Source: Bretschneidera sinensis (lineage: Eukaryota; Streptophyta; Magnoliopsida; Brassicales; Akaniaceae). From it: a stretch of DNA of 64,000 bases. The notes under the pieces were generated by a model. It saw nothing but the letters and a program-made list of their open reading frames with translations, was not told the DNA's origin and ran no database searches. The DNA lies in the NCBI GenBank assembly GCA_023935145.1, contig CM043698.1, positions 79,993,501 to 80,057,500 on the forward strand, written 5' to 3'. This document shows, piece by piece, positions 1 to 12,481 of the stretch (its first letter is position 1; every line of letters begins with the position of its first letter). The translations under genes were made by a program, and so were the position numbers.

Positions 1-239
1 GATGTAGAATGTGTTTCCAACCGATGTGGGATTTAAGACTTCACATGCCGCTCAAAACTTCTGCCCACGTCTGTTTTTCTCTATTTTGTTCTTTAAGTCG
101 GATAATTCCATAATGCTCCAAAAACCTAGAAAAACATAGTAAACACAGAAATGAGATAAAATAGGATGAAATAACACAAACTAAGAGCTTAACAAATATA
201 AATTAAGGGGCTTAAATATGAATATTTAAGCACTTATCA
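1..239 (-). mobile_element. Edge of a further LTR-like element (partial)
   Basis: Copia reverse transcriptase coding sequence stops abruptly at about 240. Read on the minus strand, the sequence from 239 leftwards starts TGATAAGTGC, resembling the TGATAAGAG start of the Athila LTR at 42715. No open frame is present. I infer the outer edge of an LTR retrotransposon inserted into the copia element, with the rest lying left of the window. A CCCACATCGG motif on the minus strand near 17-30 is one I associate with plant LTRs. The partner LTR and target duplication are not visible. Confidence 0.4.
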
Positions 240-2842
240 ACTTCCAACCATACTCCTAAATTTCGAAGGATCTACCAGTAGGCCACCCTAGTGTAGTGAA
301 GGTACGATCTGGGAAGGTAGAGGAGTTTTAACTGGTTTGGCTGAAGACATAGAAAATTTAAGTAGAAGGTCGTTGATGCATTTAGTTTGAGAGAAAAACA
401 AACCAGTGGGATGACGAACAACTTCAATGCTAAGGAAATAATGAAGATCACCAAGATCCTTCATAGCAAATTGATTATATAAAGTATGAATAAAACGAAA
501 AAGAAGACTAGAATTATTACCGATGAGAATAATGTCATCAACATACAGTAGTAAGATAAGAAGACCGTGGGATGACATAAGAACAAACATTGAAGTGTCT
601 GCCCGACTACAAGAAAAACCAAGAGTAAGAAGGAAAGAACTGAAGTAGTGAAACTAAGCCCGAGGAGCTCGTTTCAGACCATAAATGGCTTTGTGTAATT
701 TATAAACATGAGTGGGACGAAGGATATCAACAAAACCAAGAGGTTTTTCATGTACACCACTTCATTAAGATAACCATAAAGAAATACATTCTTAACATCA
801 AGTTGTCAAATCACCCACGAATAAGAAATTGCTAAGGATAAAACAATGCATATAGTAGTAGGTTTAACAACAAGACTAAAATTTTCATGATAGTCAATAC
901 CTGATTGTTGATGGAATCCCTAAGCAACCAACCTAGCTTTGTAGCGCTCCATAGACCCATCAGCTTGATATTTAATTTTGTAAATCCATTTACACCCAAC
1001 TAATTTTTTGTGTGGATCATATGGATCCAGATCCCAAGTGTGGTTAGTTAAAAGTGCATTAAATTCGTCAGACATAGCTGACCGCTACTCGAGATCTTTA
1101 TTTGCCTGAGAAAAACAAGTTGGTTCAGTTTGTTGGGTAATAGTGGAAAGAGAGAGTAATTGTTTGGGTTTTTAAATACCAGTTTTAGAATGAGTGATCA
1201 TGGGGTGATAAGGGTCAAGGTGGGATGGTGGCAGAAAAGTGGAGGTAGAAAGAGCCGTTGGTTCAGGAAAGGGAATGACAATGGGAGTGGAAGAAGCTGG
1301 AGTTAGGACTAAGGAGACGGATAAAGAAGATAGTAAGGGGAGAGACATTTGTTTGGTGGGTTGAGTGACGGTAGAAGAAATTAGGGGTCTAGGGGTAGAG
1401 ACCGAAGGTGGAGGTAGTGAGACAATGGGAGTCAATGGTGGAGAATGAAGATTAGGAACAAAGAGACTAGGAACAGGAGTTCCTGAAGACATAGGGGGAG
1501 GGAGAAGATTGGTGCAGGGGTTCAGCCGTAGTAAGAACAAGTGGAGGAATTGATGAGTGGTTAAGTGTAGGGGAGGGGACAGGTGCAGTGAGAGTAGGAT
1601 AGGGAAAACATAGTTCATGGAAGATAACATGACGACTGGTATAGACAGGACCAGTGGTGGGATCTAGACACATATATCCTTTGTAATTTTGAGCATAACC
1701 TAATAAGACACATTGTTTAGATCGAGGTGCAAGCTTGTAGGTGCATTGGCAGTGAGGTTAGGATAGCAGGTACACCCGAAGACATGAAAAGATGAGTAAT
1801 TAGGAATTTTAGACAACAATTTTTTATAAGGAGCTTGATTTTGGAAAACAGGAGTAAGGAGACGATTGATGATGTAAAGTGCAATGTATGTAGCATCGAT
1901 CCAAAATGACTTAGGAAGAGATGAGTGAATTAAGAGAGTGAGTTCTATTTCACTACTGCATATATGCTTATGTTCAACGATACCATTTTGTTGAGGAGTG
2001 TCCGGGCAAGACATGAGAAAAGTAATACCATAGTGAGCAAAAAATTGTTTGAAAGATGTTTGATCAAATTCTTTACCACCATCACTTTGAAAAGTTTTTA
2101 TTTTTATAGAAAATTGATTTTCAACAAGAGCTTTAAAGTTATAAAAGTGTTGAAAGACTTCATATTTTTTACATATAGGAAAAATCCAAGAATAACGAGA
2201 AAAATCATCCACAAAAATAACAAAATATCGATAACCCAAAGGTTGGTCAATACAATGCTGAACAGAATCAAAAGGTAAATGTTTAGATTTTCCTAACTCA
2301 CACTCCGAACAAAAACCAGAATATTTAGAAGACAATGAAATATTCTTGCGAGTTTGTAAAAAAGAAAATACACGGGGACCTAAATGACCAAGTCAACGAT
2401 GCCAAACATCACCAGAGACTTGACGAGAGACTAGTGCTAGAGGAGAGAGAGTGATTGAATCGGATGGAAGAGGGTATAGGTCACTATTACTAGAGGATTT
2501 GAGAAGAGTTCTTCCTGTACTCTTGTCCTTAATAACAACATGAGATGTATTAGAGGTAGCAGAACAGTTGTTGTCAGAATATAAACGTTTAATAGAAAGT
2601 GAATTTTGAGACAATTATGGGATATGCAAGACATTTTTAAGGTGAAGTGGTTCGGTGGAGGTGAATAAGAAAGTAGAACAAATATTATTAATATCAAGCA
2701 ATTGTTCATTACCAACCAAAATTTTGGTTTTTCCAAAGTAAAGTGTAAGGTTAGTAAGAATACCTGACCGAGGAGTCATGTAAGCGAAGGCAGCCAAATC
2801 AGGGTACCACTAAGTGGCATTAGACTCATCAAGAGGAGTCAT
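240..2842 (-). pseudogene. Copia protease-integrase-reverse transcriptase remnant
   Basis: On the minus strand from 2842 downwards there is a degenerate protease segment, in which the catalytic DSG is replaced (YPDLAAFAYMTP). Next comes the gag-pre-integrase linker, then the integrase (about 2335-1700). The integrase shows a CSECELGKSKHLPF zinc-finger tail, FVDDFSRYSW, an SDGGKEF aspartate block and TPQQNG. A stretch between the zinc finger and the FVDD block appears deleted. A proline/serine-rich hinge follows (1630-1172). The reverse transcriptase has LYVDDIILIGNN near 540 and AMKDLGDLHYFLSIEV near 460. It is broken by many stops and frameshifts and ends at the element edge at 239. Confidence 0.85.
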
Positions 2843-4558
2843 TATAAATACAATTTTTATTTATTTCCTTTTCTCAATTGTCTGATGATATTGACATGTG
2901 TGTGGCTTATAGAAAATGATTTCCTCTGACTCTCAACCCACCATACTATTTGTCCTGTCTGCTACCTGAAATCATTGTATAATGAGGGATGAGCTTCACA
3001 AGCTCAGTGAATTAAATTTACTAAAAGTATTCAAATTGCATAAATAACCCTTTAATATTTAATCATTCATCTCTCATATAACTAGATAGAGCATAATATC
3101 TAACATTTAAATAATTCCTATCATATCATATTTCTATGTCTTTCCTCACTGTAACTATCTTTCTTTGTGAGACTCATTTATTTACAATTACATGCATAAC
3201 ATCAACAACATTCAGTAAAAATATCAACATGTAAAACAGATACAATGCATGAATTATTATTATGGGAACGTCTTCCCACATATCGACATGTTTTTATTAT
3301 CTTAGACCGGCCCCCTCCAGGTTAGTTTATTTACAACTTATCCTGGCTGTCACAGTATTTATTTCCAGCATATATCGATTGTCACGGTTTTTCAATTAGA
3401 CCGGCCTCTTCCCGGTTCTTTTGGTTCTCTTATTTAATGCATATGTATATGAACAATAATATAAAACCACATGAATTAGAAATATTTAAATTAACTATCC
3501 AGTCTTTCCTCAACTTTCTGCTTGATAAATTTCACAATTTTCTTCTCCTCATATATCACATCAATTTATTAACCAAAACTCATCAATAATTTATTTATTA
3601 CCATCATTATTAAATCAACTCATTATTCTAATAATATTTCTTTTAACATAATAATTTTCTGCGTGTCCAATATTCATATCATACATATCAATTTAATTTT
3701 TATCTACCAGCAAGCATAAGCTAATAATTTATTTTAATATTATTACTAGATATTTCGTTTTTATTTAGATTACTTAAAGTAAATTTAACTCACCATGTAG
3801 CACTTAAAGCTACCCGATGATCACTTCCTTGTCTTTCTCGTTCCTCTCAGAAATTTCTTCCGATTGCTGTTTGTCAACACCGACATAATATTTGTATTAA
3901 ATTTCTAATTATTTCTTCAATTCTTCATAAACCACACCCTTTGAAAATTCCCACTTTGAATTCCGGGAAATACATGTATGCTAAAAATTCAAAAATAAAA
4001 ATTACATTATTACCTTCTGTTTTTTTTTTCTTTTATAGTTTCTCGTGACTCTCTATAAAATTCCCCCATAAACTCCTTCAAAATTTTTCTCTTTCAACCT
4101 CTCTTTCGGCCCCCAAGTGTTTAAAGAAGACATATAATGGAAGGAAAACTAAACGAGTTTGGTAAGTGTGAAATTGTGTTTACATATAAGCGTAATATAT
4201 ATAGAAAATTTGCTACAACATCAGCTAACATTTGCTTGCAAAAACGCACTTGGCAACTCCCAAAAACTCCCCACATATCTGCCGTGCTGTAACACAAGCA
4301 AGGCTTTGAAATTGCACTTGGCAGCCCCAAATTAAGTTGGCAATAGGTGCTGCCACGTTTTGCTGTTTTTTTTTTTTTTTTTTGAAAACTTTTTTCTTTC
4401 TTTCTTTTTCTTTTTTTTTCTTATATAATGTTCACGAATTTTGTTTAGAATTGTTTTATTCAAATAATAATAAACTTTTCACATATATTTTATTTTAATC
4501 CCATATCATATTTATTAAATTACTTTTGTACCCTTACTTTACAAATACGGGTATTATA
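2843..4558 (-). repeat. 3' LTR of Tekay element, truncated
   Basis: Aligns with 9691-11434 from TATAAATA at 2843 to GGGTATTATA at 4558, where the other LTR has GGGTATTACA. The outermost 166 bp (U5 end) are missing. It also lacks one copy of a short CGGCTGTCACGGT unit that is duplicated in the right LTR around 10190-10275. A purine-rich stretch with GGGAGACGAAAT on the minus strand just right of 4558 is the likely polypurine tract. Confidence 0.8.
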
Positions 4559-4596
4559 ATCAAAAATTTCGTCTCCCAAAATTTCCTTACCTAAAA

Positions 4597-6039
4597 TTAA
4601 GAAAAGAGTTGGGGGTAATCCTTCCTCATTCTTTCTTCATGCTCGCACGTAACTTTTTCGACCTCTTTATTTCGCCATAATATTTGAATCAAAGAAATAA
4701 CTTTATTGCACAAGACTTGTTCCTTTCTGTCTAGGATTCTGACTGGTACTTGCATAAAAGTCAAATCTTCCTGAATTTCTATCGACTGATTCGAGATACT
4801 ATATAATTCATCATGTAAGTACTTTCTTAACAGTGACACATGAAACACATTATGTAATTGCTTTAATTCTGGAGGTAAATCCAAACGATATGTTACTAGT
4901 CCAATTCTCTCGATCACCTCATATGGCCCCACAAATCTCGGGCTCAAATTTCCCTTCTTTTTAAACCTCAACACACCCTTCCACGAAGATATCTTTAAAA
5001 ATACCCGATCACCAACTTGGAACTCGAGAGGTCATCTTTTTTTATCAGCATATCTCTTTTATCTGTTCTGGGCTGCTTTGAGGTTCTCTCTAACTAGTTT
5101 GATCCTCTCAGTAGTCAAGTCTATCATTTCTAGGCCATATATCTTTCTCTCTCCAACTTCTTCTCAGCATATTGGAGTTCTACACCTCCTACCATATAAA
5201 GCCTCGAAGGGTGCCATCCTAATACTAGTTTAATACTGGTTATTGTATGCAAACTTGATCAAAAGCAAATAAGCATCCCAACTCACTGAGAAACTTAATA
5301 CACTTGCCTTCTGCATATCTTCTAGTATTCTGATGATTCTCTCCGTCTGCCAATCAGTTTGTAGAGGAAAGGTTGTACTAAACTGTAATTGCATACCCAT
5401 AGCTTCTTGGGAACCCCTCCAAAATCTAGAATCTTTATCTGATACAATACTCAAGGGTACTCCATGTAATTTTACTATCTCTGCTATATACAACTCAGCC
5501 AACTTTTCTGGACTCCAGGTAGTTTTAATAGGAAGAAAATGTGAAGACTTAGAAAGTCTATCCACTATAACCCACACAGCGTCATGTCCCTTATGGGTAC
5601 GGGGAAGACCAGAGACAAAATCCATACTCACATTTTTTCATGGCCACTCAGGTATTAAAAGAGGTTGTAATAAACTTGCTAGATATCTACTCTCAGCCTT
5701 CACCTATTAACAAGTCAAACATCTAGAAATATATTCTGCTACATCCTTCTTTATCCATGACCACCAATAATTCTGTCTCAACCCCATGTACATCTTATTA
5801 TTACTTGGGTGCATGGAATATACAGAATTATAAGTCTCCCTTAGTATCTCCTTTCTCATCTCCACATCATTGGGAACACAAACTCTATACCCTAATACTG
5901 CCATACCATCTTCTCTAATTCTAAACTCGGTTGGCTTCGCACTCAACATTTCTCTCCTGATCTTCTCTATCCTTTCATCTCTACCTTGCATATGTAATAA
6001 ATGATCAATAATAGAAGATTGTATCACCATATTTGCCAT
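4597..6039 (-). pseudogene. Tekay integrase and chromodomain remnant
   Basis: The integrase starts with the zinc-finger part at 6039-5707 (HPSNNKMYMGLRQNYWW ... CLTC). The catalytic core follows at 5631-5230, with MDFVSGLPRT, VIVDRLSKSSHFLP and an SDKDSRFWRG block. The third acidic region is degraded: QTDWQTERIIRILED stands where a QTDGQ-E motif is expected. The C-terminal part (4974-4597) has the GPYEVIERIG and LHNVFHVSLLRKY segments typical of gypsy integrases. After these comes a chromodomain-like tail with VRILDRKE, ILWRN and EHEERMRKDYPQLF. That tail is the basis for placing the element in the Tekay/Del clade. Several frame breaks make it non-functional. Confidence 0.85.
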
Positions 6040-6045
6040 TAATAC

Positions 6046-7590
6046 TCATCCCTCATTGACACTCAACTGCATCCTCATTCTTCCTAATTCTAACATCAGA
6101 CTAGTATTATGACTTCCAATAGCAGTTAATCTCCCTGTAGCCTTTCTACTCAATACGTCAGCTACTACATTAGCCTTTCTTAGATGATATTGAATTATAC
6201 AGTCATAATCACAAATCAACTCCATCCACCTCATTTACCTCAAATTCAACTCATTCTGGGTTGGTAAATGAGTCAAGCTTTTATGATCAGCAAAAATTTC
6301 ACAATTGGCTCCATATAGATGGTGTCTCCAAATCTTCAAAGCAAAAACTGTGGCAGCAAATTCTAAATCATGGGTCGAGTAATTTTTTCTCATGGTTCTA
6401 TAGTTGCCTAGATGCATAAGCTATAACACTCCTATGTTGCATCAACACACATCTCAACCCTTGATGTGACGAATCACTATAAACCACAAATCCTTCATCA
6501 CCAGAAAGAAACACTAATACGGGGGCTGTAGTCAGTTTCTCTCTCAACAGCTGGAAACTTCTCTCACATTCCTCTGTCCACCTAAACTTCACATCATTCC
6601 TGCTCAACTTAGTCAAAGGTCTAGCAATCATAGAAATTTTTTGGATAAATGTCCTATAATAACCAGCCAACCCCAAAAGCTTATAATTTCAGTTACACTC
6701 GTGGGTATTTCCCAATTCAACACCACTTTTACTTTTTGTGGGTCAACTACTATCCTCTCTCTCGACACAACATGCCCCAAGAAAGATATTCCACTCAACC
6801 AAAACTCAAACTTAGAGAACTTCACATATAATTTCTCTCTTCTCAAAACCCCCAACATTATCTCTAAATGTTGTATATGCTCCTCTTCATTCTTGGAATA
6901 TATCAAAATATCATCAATAAACACAATCACAAATCTATCCAAGAATGGTTTAAACACCCAATTCATAAGGTCCATAAATGCTACAGGAGCATTAGTCAAC
7001 CTAAAAGGCATCACTAAGAACTCATGACGGCCATAAAGTGTCCTAAAAGCAGTTTTAGGCATGTCCCCTTCCTTTATCCTCAATTGATGATAACCCGATC
7101 TCAGATCTATCTTAAAAAACACTCTAGCTCCCTATAACTACTCGAATAAATCATCTATCTTGGGCAAATGATATCCATTCTTGATGGTGATCTTATTCAA
7201 CTGTCTATAATCAATACACAACCTTAATGTCCCATCTTTCTTCTGGAAAAATAACACAGTGGCTCCCCAGGGTGAGATACTAGGTCAGATAAACTGTTTA
7301 TCTAGCAACTCCTGAAGCTAAACTTTCAACTCTCTCAATTCAGCTAGTGCCATTCTATAAGGTGCTATGGATATGGGTGCTGATCCTGGAATCACCTCAA
7401 TAAAAAACTTAATCTCCCTATTGGGAGGCAACCTAGTCAACTCTTTTAAGAAAACATCAGAAAAATCTTTTACTACCAAGATTTCTTATAACTTCCTACT
7501 CTCTTTGCTAGAATCCACTACATATGCCAAATACTCCTCACAACCCTTCCTCAACCATTTACTAGCAGTTAAGGCAGAAATAAGATAATT
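6046..7590 (-). pseudogene. Tekay reverse transcriptase and RNase H remnant
   Basis: Minus-strand pieces read in order. The RT fingers/palm includes [15 protein letters not shown] near 7120, a [16 protein letters not shown] segment, and [15 protein letters not shown], the catalytic box with FIDD, near 6900. The RT-RNase H connection has [14 protein letters not shown] near 6676. RNase H follows with VVYSDSSHQGLRCVLMQ, where the usual D-A-S reads D-S-S, and IFADHKSL near 6280. The region between 7590 and 7123 is RT sequence scattered over different frames. At least four frame changes or stops are visible. Confidence 0.85.
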
Positions 7591-7698
7591 AGCAAGTATC
7601 TTACGGTCTCCTTGAAAATTAAATTCCTCCTATCCGGGTATCTTAAACACCATATTTTTCCTAAAACAATCTACCCAAGCATGATATACAGATAACCA

Positions 7699-8313
7699 CT
7701 ATATCCCCAAAATTAAATCAAAATCTGTCATATCTAAAGGCAATAAATCAACTTCAAATTCTCTATCAGCAATATTAATCACACAACCTCGATAGATTGT
7801 CCTGATAATAACCCTATCTCCAGTAAGAACCTCAACAATAATTGCATGCATCAAAAGACTAGCACTAGCATCAATAGATTTCATAAAATTACTAGATGCA
7901 AAAGAATGAGTTACACCAGGATCAATCAATAATCTAGCAAGCCTACCAAGGATAGATATTATACTCATAACAACATCAAGAGTGGCTTGTGCATCCTGTT
8001 GGGTCAATGCATAAACTTTGATATCTCTAGACTGAAACTGGCTACCACGTCCTCGCTTTGCTACTGATCCTCGACCTCTACCCCGCACACTCCCTGATCC
8101 ACCATCTCTCTCCACTAATCTCCTCCCAACACTTCGAACACCTAGGTCAGTAGATTTACTGACTGGACAATCTGCAGCAACATGTCCTCCCCCACCACAT
8201 ACAAAACATATCTGCATAGGGTAATTTCGAACCAGATGCCTCGTCTGATTACATCTAAAGCAAGCCATTGCCTCTCGATCATACATCAAGTTACCACTTC
8301 CTCTTGGTGTCAT
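7699..8313 (-). pseudogene. Tekay zinc knuckles and aspartic protease
   Basis: A 204-codon stretch. Its N-terminal part holds two zinc-knuckle-like motifs: CFRCNQTRHLVRNYP, with the last Cys lost, and CFVCGGGGHVAADC, which is intact. An Arg/Gly-rich linker follows. The protease then reads LLIDPGVTHSFAS where LIDSGATHSF is the family norm. The catalytic Asp is kept but the following Ser and Ala are changed. It ends in a conserved DFDLILGI-like block. Confidence 0.85.
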
Positions 8314-8439
8314 ACTTACTCATCTACCATAACTCTCAATTCCCATAACTTGTCTCCCAAATCTTGGGATCCCACCGGTATTACTCTGAGCTACAGAAGC
8401 AACAGATCTGGCTCGCCTCTTACTCTGCACAACAGTTCC

Positions 8440-9423
8440 TTATGAAAATGAACATCCTCTCTGGGGTGGTCTCCCGCCCTGTACACCCATACTACTACCA
8501 TCTCTAGGTCCCTCAAACCTAGACCTCTTCAACCAATCTCTCCTACCTCTAAACTCTATCAAATCATTCTCAATCTGTAATGCTTTATCCACAAGTACAG
8601 CATAATATCCTATGCCCATATAAGAGAGTTTAGTCTGAATGTCATAGTGTAATCCGTCTAAAAATCTCTTACATTTTCTTTCCTCTGTATTCACTAATTC
8701 AAGTAGAAACCTTGACAGGGCTATGAATCTACTATCATATTCAACCACCGATAAATTTCCCTGTCTTAGATAAATAAAATCTCTTTCTTGTTGTGCCCGA
8801 AAAGTATCTGAGAAATACTTCGCAAAGAACTCATCCTTAAACTTACTCCAAGTTAAAGATTGTTCTACCCGTGTGCTTACCCTGGGCAAAATATCCTCCC
8901 ACCATTGAGAAGTCTCACCCTCCAGCATAAATGAAGCAAAAGTAACCTTCTGTCTATTTGACATTGGTAAGACCTCAAAATATTTTTCGACATGTCTGAT
9001 CCACTGCTTAACTTTTACAGGATTTACAGATCCTGTAAAAGACTGGGGTTTAAACTTAAGAAATCTCACAAAACAATCACCTTACATCTCATATGCAAAC
9101 ACACTTCCCTCATGAACCTCTTACTTCGCCACTTCATGTTCTCTTCTACCCCTTTCCTCTATTCTTCTCTGTAGATTATCAGCCATTTCTTCAGCTGCAT
9201 TCATCCTCTCTATAGCACGATTAAGTGTTTCTCTCAATCCATCCTTCCTAACCTTAGATTCTCTCCCAACTCTACTAGTACCAGCTGCACTACCAATATG
9301 TACCCTCGCAGGAATCACAGACTCAACTTCCTCCTCTGCTTCAGTTCTCCTAAAAATTAGGGGTCTATCACGTCCCTTCTGATTCAGAACTCTACCTCTA
9401 GCTCTAGCACGACCACGTGTCAT
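8440..9423 (-). pseudogene. Tekay gag remnant
   Basis: Two open stretches in different frames. The N-terminal Arg-rich, Glu-rich part is 9423-9121. The retrotransposon gag (capsid) domain is 9069-8440, with WIRHVEKYFEVLPMS, ASFMLEGETSQWWED and AQQERDFIYLRQGNLSV motifs. The order and motifs match plant gypsy gag. The same gag is found in truncated form at 56640-57173. Confidence 0.85.
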
Positions 9424-9508
9424 CCTTAGACTACATTTAAAAATATAGTTTATTTAGATCTTCCATTTTTTAAGTTTTCATGCAGTCTACAGAATCTTAA
9501 AACCTAAT

Positions 9509-9520
9509 GCCCTGATACCA
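9509..9520 (-). other. Primer binding site of Tekay element
   Basis: The minus strand reads TGGTATCAGGGC four bases inside the 5' LTR. It differs by one base from TGGTATCAGAGC, the site complementary to the 3' end of initiator methionine tRNA. Confidence 0.7.
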
Positions 9521-9524
9521 AAAT

Positions 9525-11434
9525 TGTAAAGACCCATCCCGGGTTGGTCACCCCCGAGACGGTGTCATCATATTTTGAAAATCCCAGCACGACATATATA
9601 TGCAACAATAAAAATAATACTAACAGAATTATTTTATATCATTCTGATATTAACTTAAACATAATATACAACATAAAATGCATGAATATTTATAAATATA
9701 ATTTTTATTTATTTCCTTTTCTCAATTGTCTGAGGATATTGACACGTACGTGGCTTACAAAAAATGGTTTTGTCTGACTCTCAACCCACCAAACTATTTG
9801 TCCTGCCTGCTACTTGAAATCATTGTACGATGAGGGATGAGCTTCACAAGCTCAGTGAATTAAATTTACTAAAAGTATTCAAATTGCATAAATAACCCTT
9901 TAATATTTAACCATTCATCTTCCATATAACTGGATAGTAGTATAATGTCTAACATTTAAATAATCCTTATCATATCATATTTCTATGTCTTTTTCTCACT
10001 GTAACTGTCTCTCTCTGTGAGACTCATTTATTTACAATTACATGCATAACATCAACAATATTCAGTAAAAATATTAACATGTAAAACAAATGCAATGCAT
10101 TAATTATTATTATAGAAACGTCTTCTCACATGTCGACATGTTTTTATTATCTTAGACCGGCTCCCTCTTGGTTATTTTATTTATAGCTTATCCCGGCTGT
10201 CACGGTATTTATTTTCAGAATTTACCAGCTGTCACAGTGTCCCTTATATTTCCAGCATGTACTGGTTGTCACGGTTTTTCAATTAGACCTGCCCTTTCCC
10301 GGTTCTTTCAGTTCTCTTATTTAATGCATATACATATGAACAATGATATGAAATATGCATATAAACAGTAATATAAAACCACATGAATTTGAAATGTTTA
10401 AATTAACTATCCGGTCTTTCCTCAACTTTCTGCTTGATAAATTTCACAATTTTCTTCTTCTCATATATCACATCAATTTATTAACCAAAACTCGTCAGTA
10501 ATTTATTTATCACTATCATTATTAAATCAACTCATTATTCTAATAATATTTCTTTTCACATAATAATTTTCTACGTGTCCAATATTCATATCATACATAT
10601 CAATTTAATTTTTATCTACCACTAAGCATAAGCTAATAGTTTATTTTAATATTATTGCTAGATATTTCATTTTTATTTAGATTACTTAAAGTAAATCTAA
10701 CTCCCCACGTAGCACTTAAAGCTACCTGAGGATCACCTCCTTGCCTTTCCCGTTTCTCTCATAAATTTCCCCTAGTTGTTGTTCGTTAACATCTGACATA
10801 ATATTTGTATTAAATTTTTAATTATTTCTACAATTCTTCATAAACCACACCCTTTGAAAATTCCAACTTTGAATTCCGGGAAATACATGTATGCTAAAAA
10901 TTCAAAAATAAACATTACGTTATTACCTTCTGTTTTTCTGATAGTTTCTCGTGACTCTCTATAAAATTCCCCTGTAAACTCCTTCAAAATTTTGCTCTTT
11001 CAACATTTCTTTCGATCTCCAAGTGTTTAAAGAAGATGTGTAATGGAAGAAAAACTAAACGAGTTTGTTAAGTATGAAATTGTGTTTACATAGAAGCATA
11101 ATATATATATATATGTAGAAAATTTGCTGCAACGATAGCTCACATTTGCTTGCAAAAATGCACTTGGCAACTCCCAAAAACTCTCCACATATGTGCCTTG
11201 CTGTAACACAAGTAAGGCTTTGAAATTGCACTTGGCAGCCCCAAATTAAGTTGGCACCAGGTGTTGCCACCTGCTTTCTTTCTTTTTCTTTTTTCTTTTT
11301 TCTTTTCTTATATACTGTTCATGAATTTTTTTTTTTAGAATTTCTTTATTCAAATAATAATAAACCTTTTACATATATTTTATTTTAATTCCATATCATA
11401 TTTATTAAATTACTTTACAAATACGGGTATTACA
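9525..11434 (-). repeat. 5' LTR of Tekay element, complete
   Basis: A 1910-bp repeat. On the minus strand it begins TGTAATACCCG (11434) and ends GGGTCTTTACA (9525), with TG...CA ends. The right flank CAGCA (11435-11439) would be the target duplication, but the left partner is lost. The same family of LTR recurs at 57252-59459. Confidence 0.85.
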
Positions 11435-12184
11435 CAGCATGATTGAACCGATGAGGATAAGTTAAGGCAAGGTGACCGGTGGTGTGACAAATTTGACATG
11501 ACATGGAGGATTCGCCAGGATGCGTCCCAATAAACCTTCAAGACTATAAGGTGAAATACCAGCGGACCGATTAAATATAGGAGAAAAGTGATAGGACGGA
11601 TTAGTACTTGAACCATGCTGGGAGGAGGCACCATGACCAGTATTGCGGCCACGTCCCCGGCCATGATCCCGATAACCAGAACGACCCCTGCCATGACTAC
11701 GAGAAGTGTTAGAGGTGGTGGTGGTGGCAAAGGCTGTAGGAGGGTTAGAAAGCTGAGAAGAGACATGAAGATGCTTCAGGCGTTGTTCCCGAGAAGTACG
11801 AAGATCATAGAAGTCTTGGAGTATTTCTAAAGTAAGGGTTGCATTAATCCAAGAGCGAAGGCATTGGTCCGTATGGAGCCAAAGTGAGAAAGCATGGTTA
11901 AGGGTTGTGGTTCCATCACTAGAATAATAATACTGGGTGGGAATAGGGAAAGTATCATCCATGTGCCCGATCAAGTTATAACTTATAAAGATTGGGAGAA
12001 ATTGAGAGTGCCAAAGAATATAATTAGAATTAGCAAGTTCAATATTAACCAGGCGGGTGATACTAGAAACAGAGAACAAAGGGAGATTAGGGAAAGGTGG
12101 ATGAGTTAGGGAATTAATGAGGGAGAGTGAGGAACCAAGTGAAGGATCGGTGAAGGGAAAGGTAATTGGAGCAGTATTTTCCAT
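11435..12184 (-). pseudogene. Copia gag remnant
   Basis: ATG at 12184 opens a 240-codon frame. It has the copia gag start (VNIELANSNYILWHSQFLP, LIGHMDD, LWLHTDQCLRSWINATL) and then jumps to a late-gag segment. This implies that the central gag part has been deleted. A Gly/Arg-rich stretch follows (about residues 165-190). In an adjacent frame the end holds a zinc knuckle, CQICHTTGHLALTYP, whose last Cys has become Tyr. It stops at the gypsy insertion at 11434. Confidence 0.85.
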
Positions 12185-12240
12185 GATTTTGGATTTAGAG
12201 GGAGAGAAACAAGTGTTTAGGGTTTTTTTTTAATCTTACT

Positions 12241-12252
12241 GCTCTGATACCA
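12241..12252 (-). other. Primer binding site of copia element
   Basis: The minus strand reads TGGTATCAGAGC directly next to the LTR. This is the usual complement of the initiator methionine tRNA 3' end in plant copia elements. Confidence 0.85.
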
Positions 12253-12481
12253 TGAAGAGATTGAAATAGAAATTTAGGGTTTGCATATTTTGACTGCTTA
12301 ATATTGCAGTATTAGAAACTCATATTTATAGGGTGTTTACAGAAGAGTGTCATAATAGGACTAGGGTATATCAGAGTGTTATTATAGGACTAAGGTTTCC
12401 TATTTATAATAGACTAAAAATTCTTAATATTATTTATGTTAGTAGTATATACATTTACAAGAGAGAACAACATATCCTACA
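12253..12481 (-). repeat. 5' LTR of old copia element
   Basis: A 229-bp segment that on the minus strand starts TGTAGGATATG (12481) and ends ATCTCTTCA (12253), directly abutting the primer site. The partner LTR is not in the window, so the outer limit rests on the TG...CA ends only. Confidence 0.65.

Larger units (their letters stand above)
2843..11434 (-). mobile_element. Tekay/Del-type Ty3/gypsy chromovirus (decayed)
   Basis: Two similar direct repeats (LTRs) at 2843-4558 and 9525-11434 flank minus-strand gag, protease, RT, RNase H, integrase and chromodomain remnants in gypsy order. The 5' LTR is on the right, followed by a primer site at 9509-9520. The left (3') LTR lacks the 166 bp corresponding to 9525-9690 and its missing end abuts copia sequence directly. 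The C-terminal chromodomain-like segment points to the Tekay/Del chromovirus lineage. Coding regions carry many frameshifts and stops, and a sampled 108-bp stretch of the LTR pair differs at roughly one base in ten, so the insertion is old. It sits inside the copia element. Confidence 0.88.
240..12481 (-). mobile_element. Old Ty1/copia element, split by a gypsy insertion
   Basis: The element reads right to left: 5' LTR (12253-12481), primer site (12241-12252), gag (11435-12184), a foreign gypsy element (2843-11434), then protease, integrase and reverse transcriptase remnants (240-2842). The order gag-PR-IN-RT is the Ty1/copia order. The gag piece ends in a zinc-knuckle-like sequence just right of the gypsy LTR. 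The other side resumes with a protease-like WYPD...YMTP segment, so the gypsy element landed between gag and protease. RNase H and the 3' LTR are missing because the element is interrupted at 239. Many stops and internal deletions show it is long dead. Confidence 0.85.
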
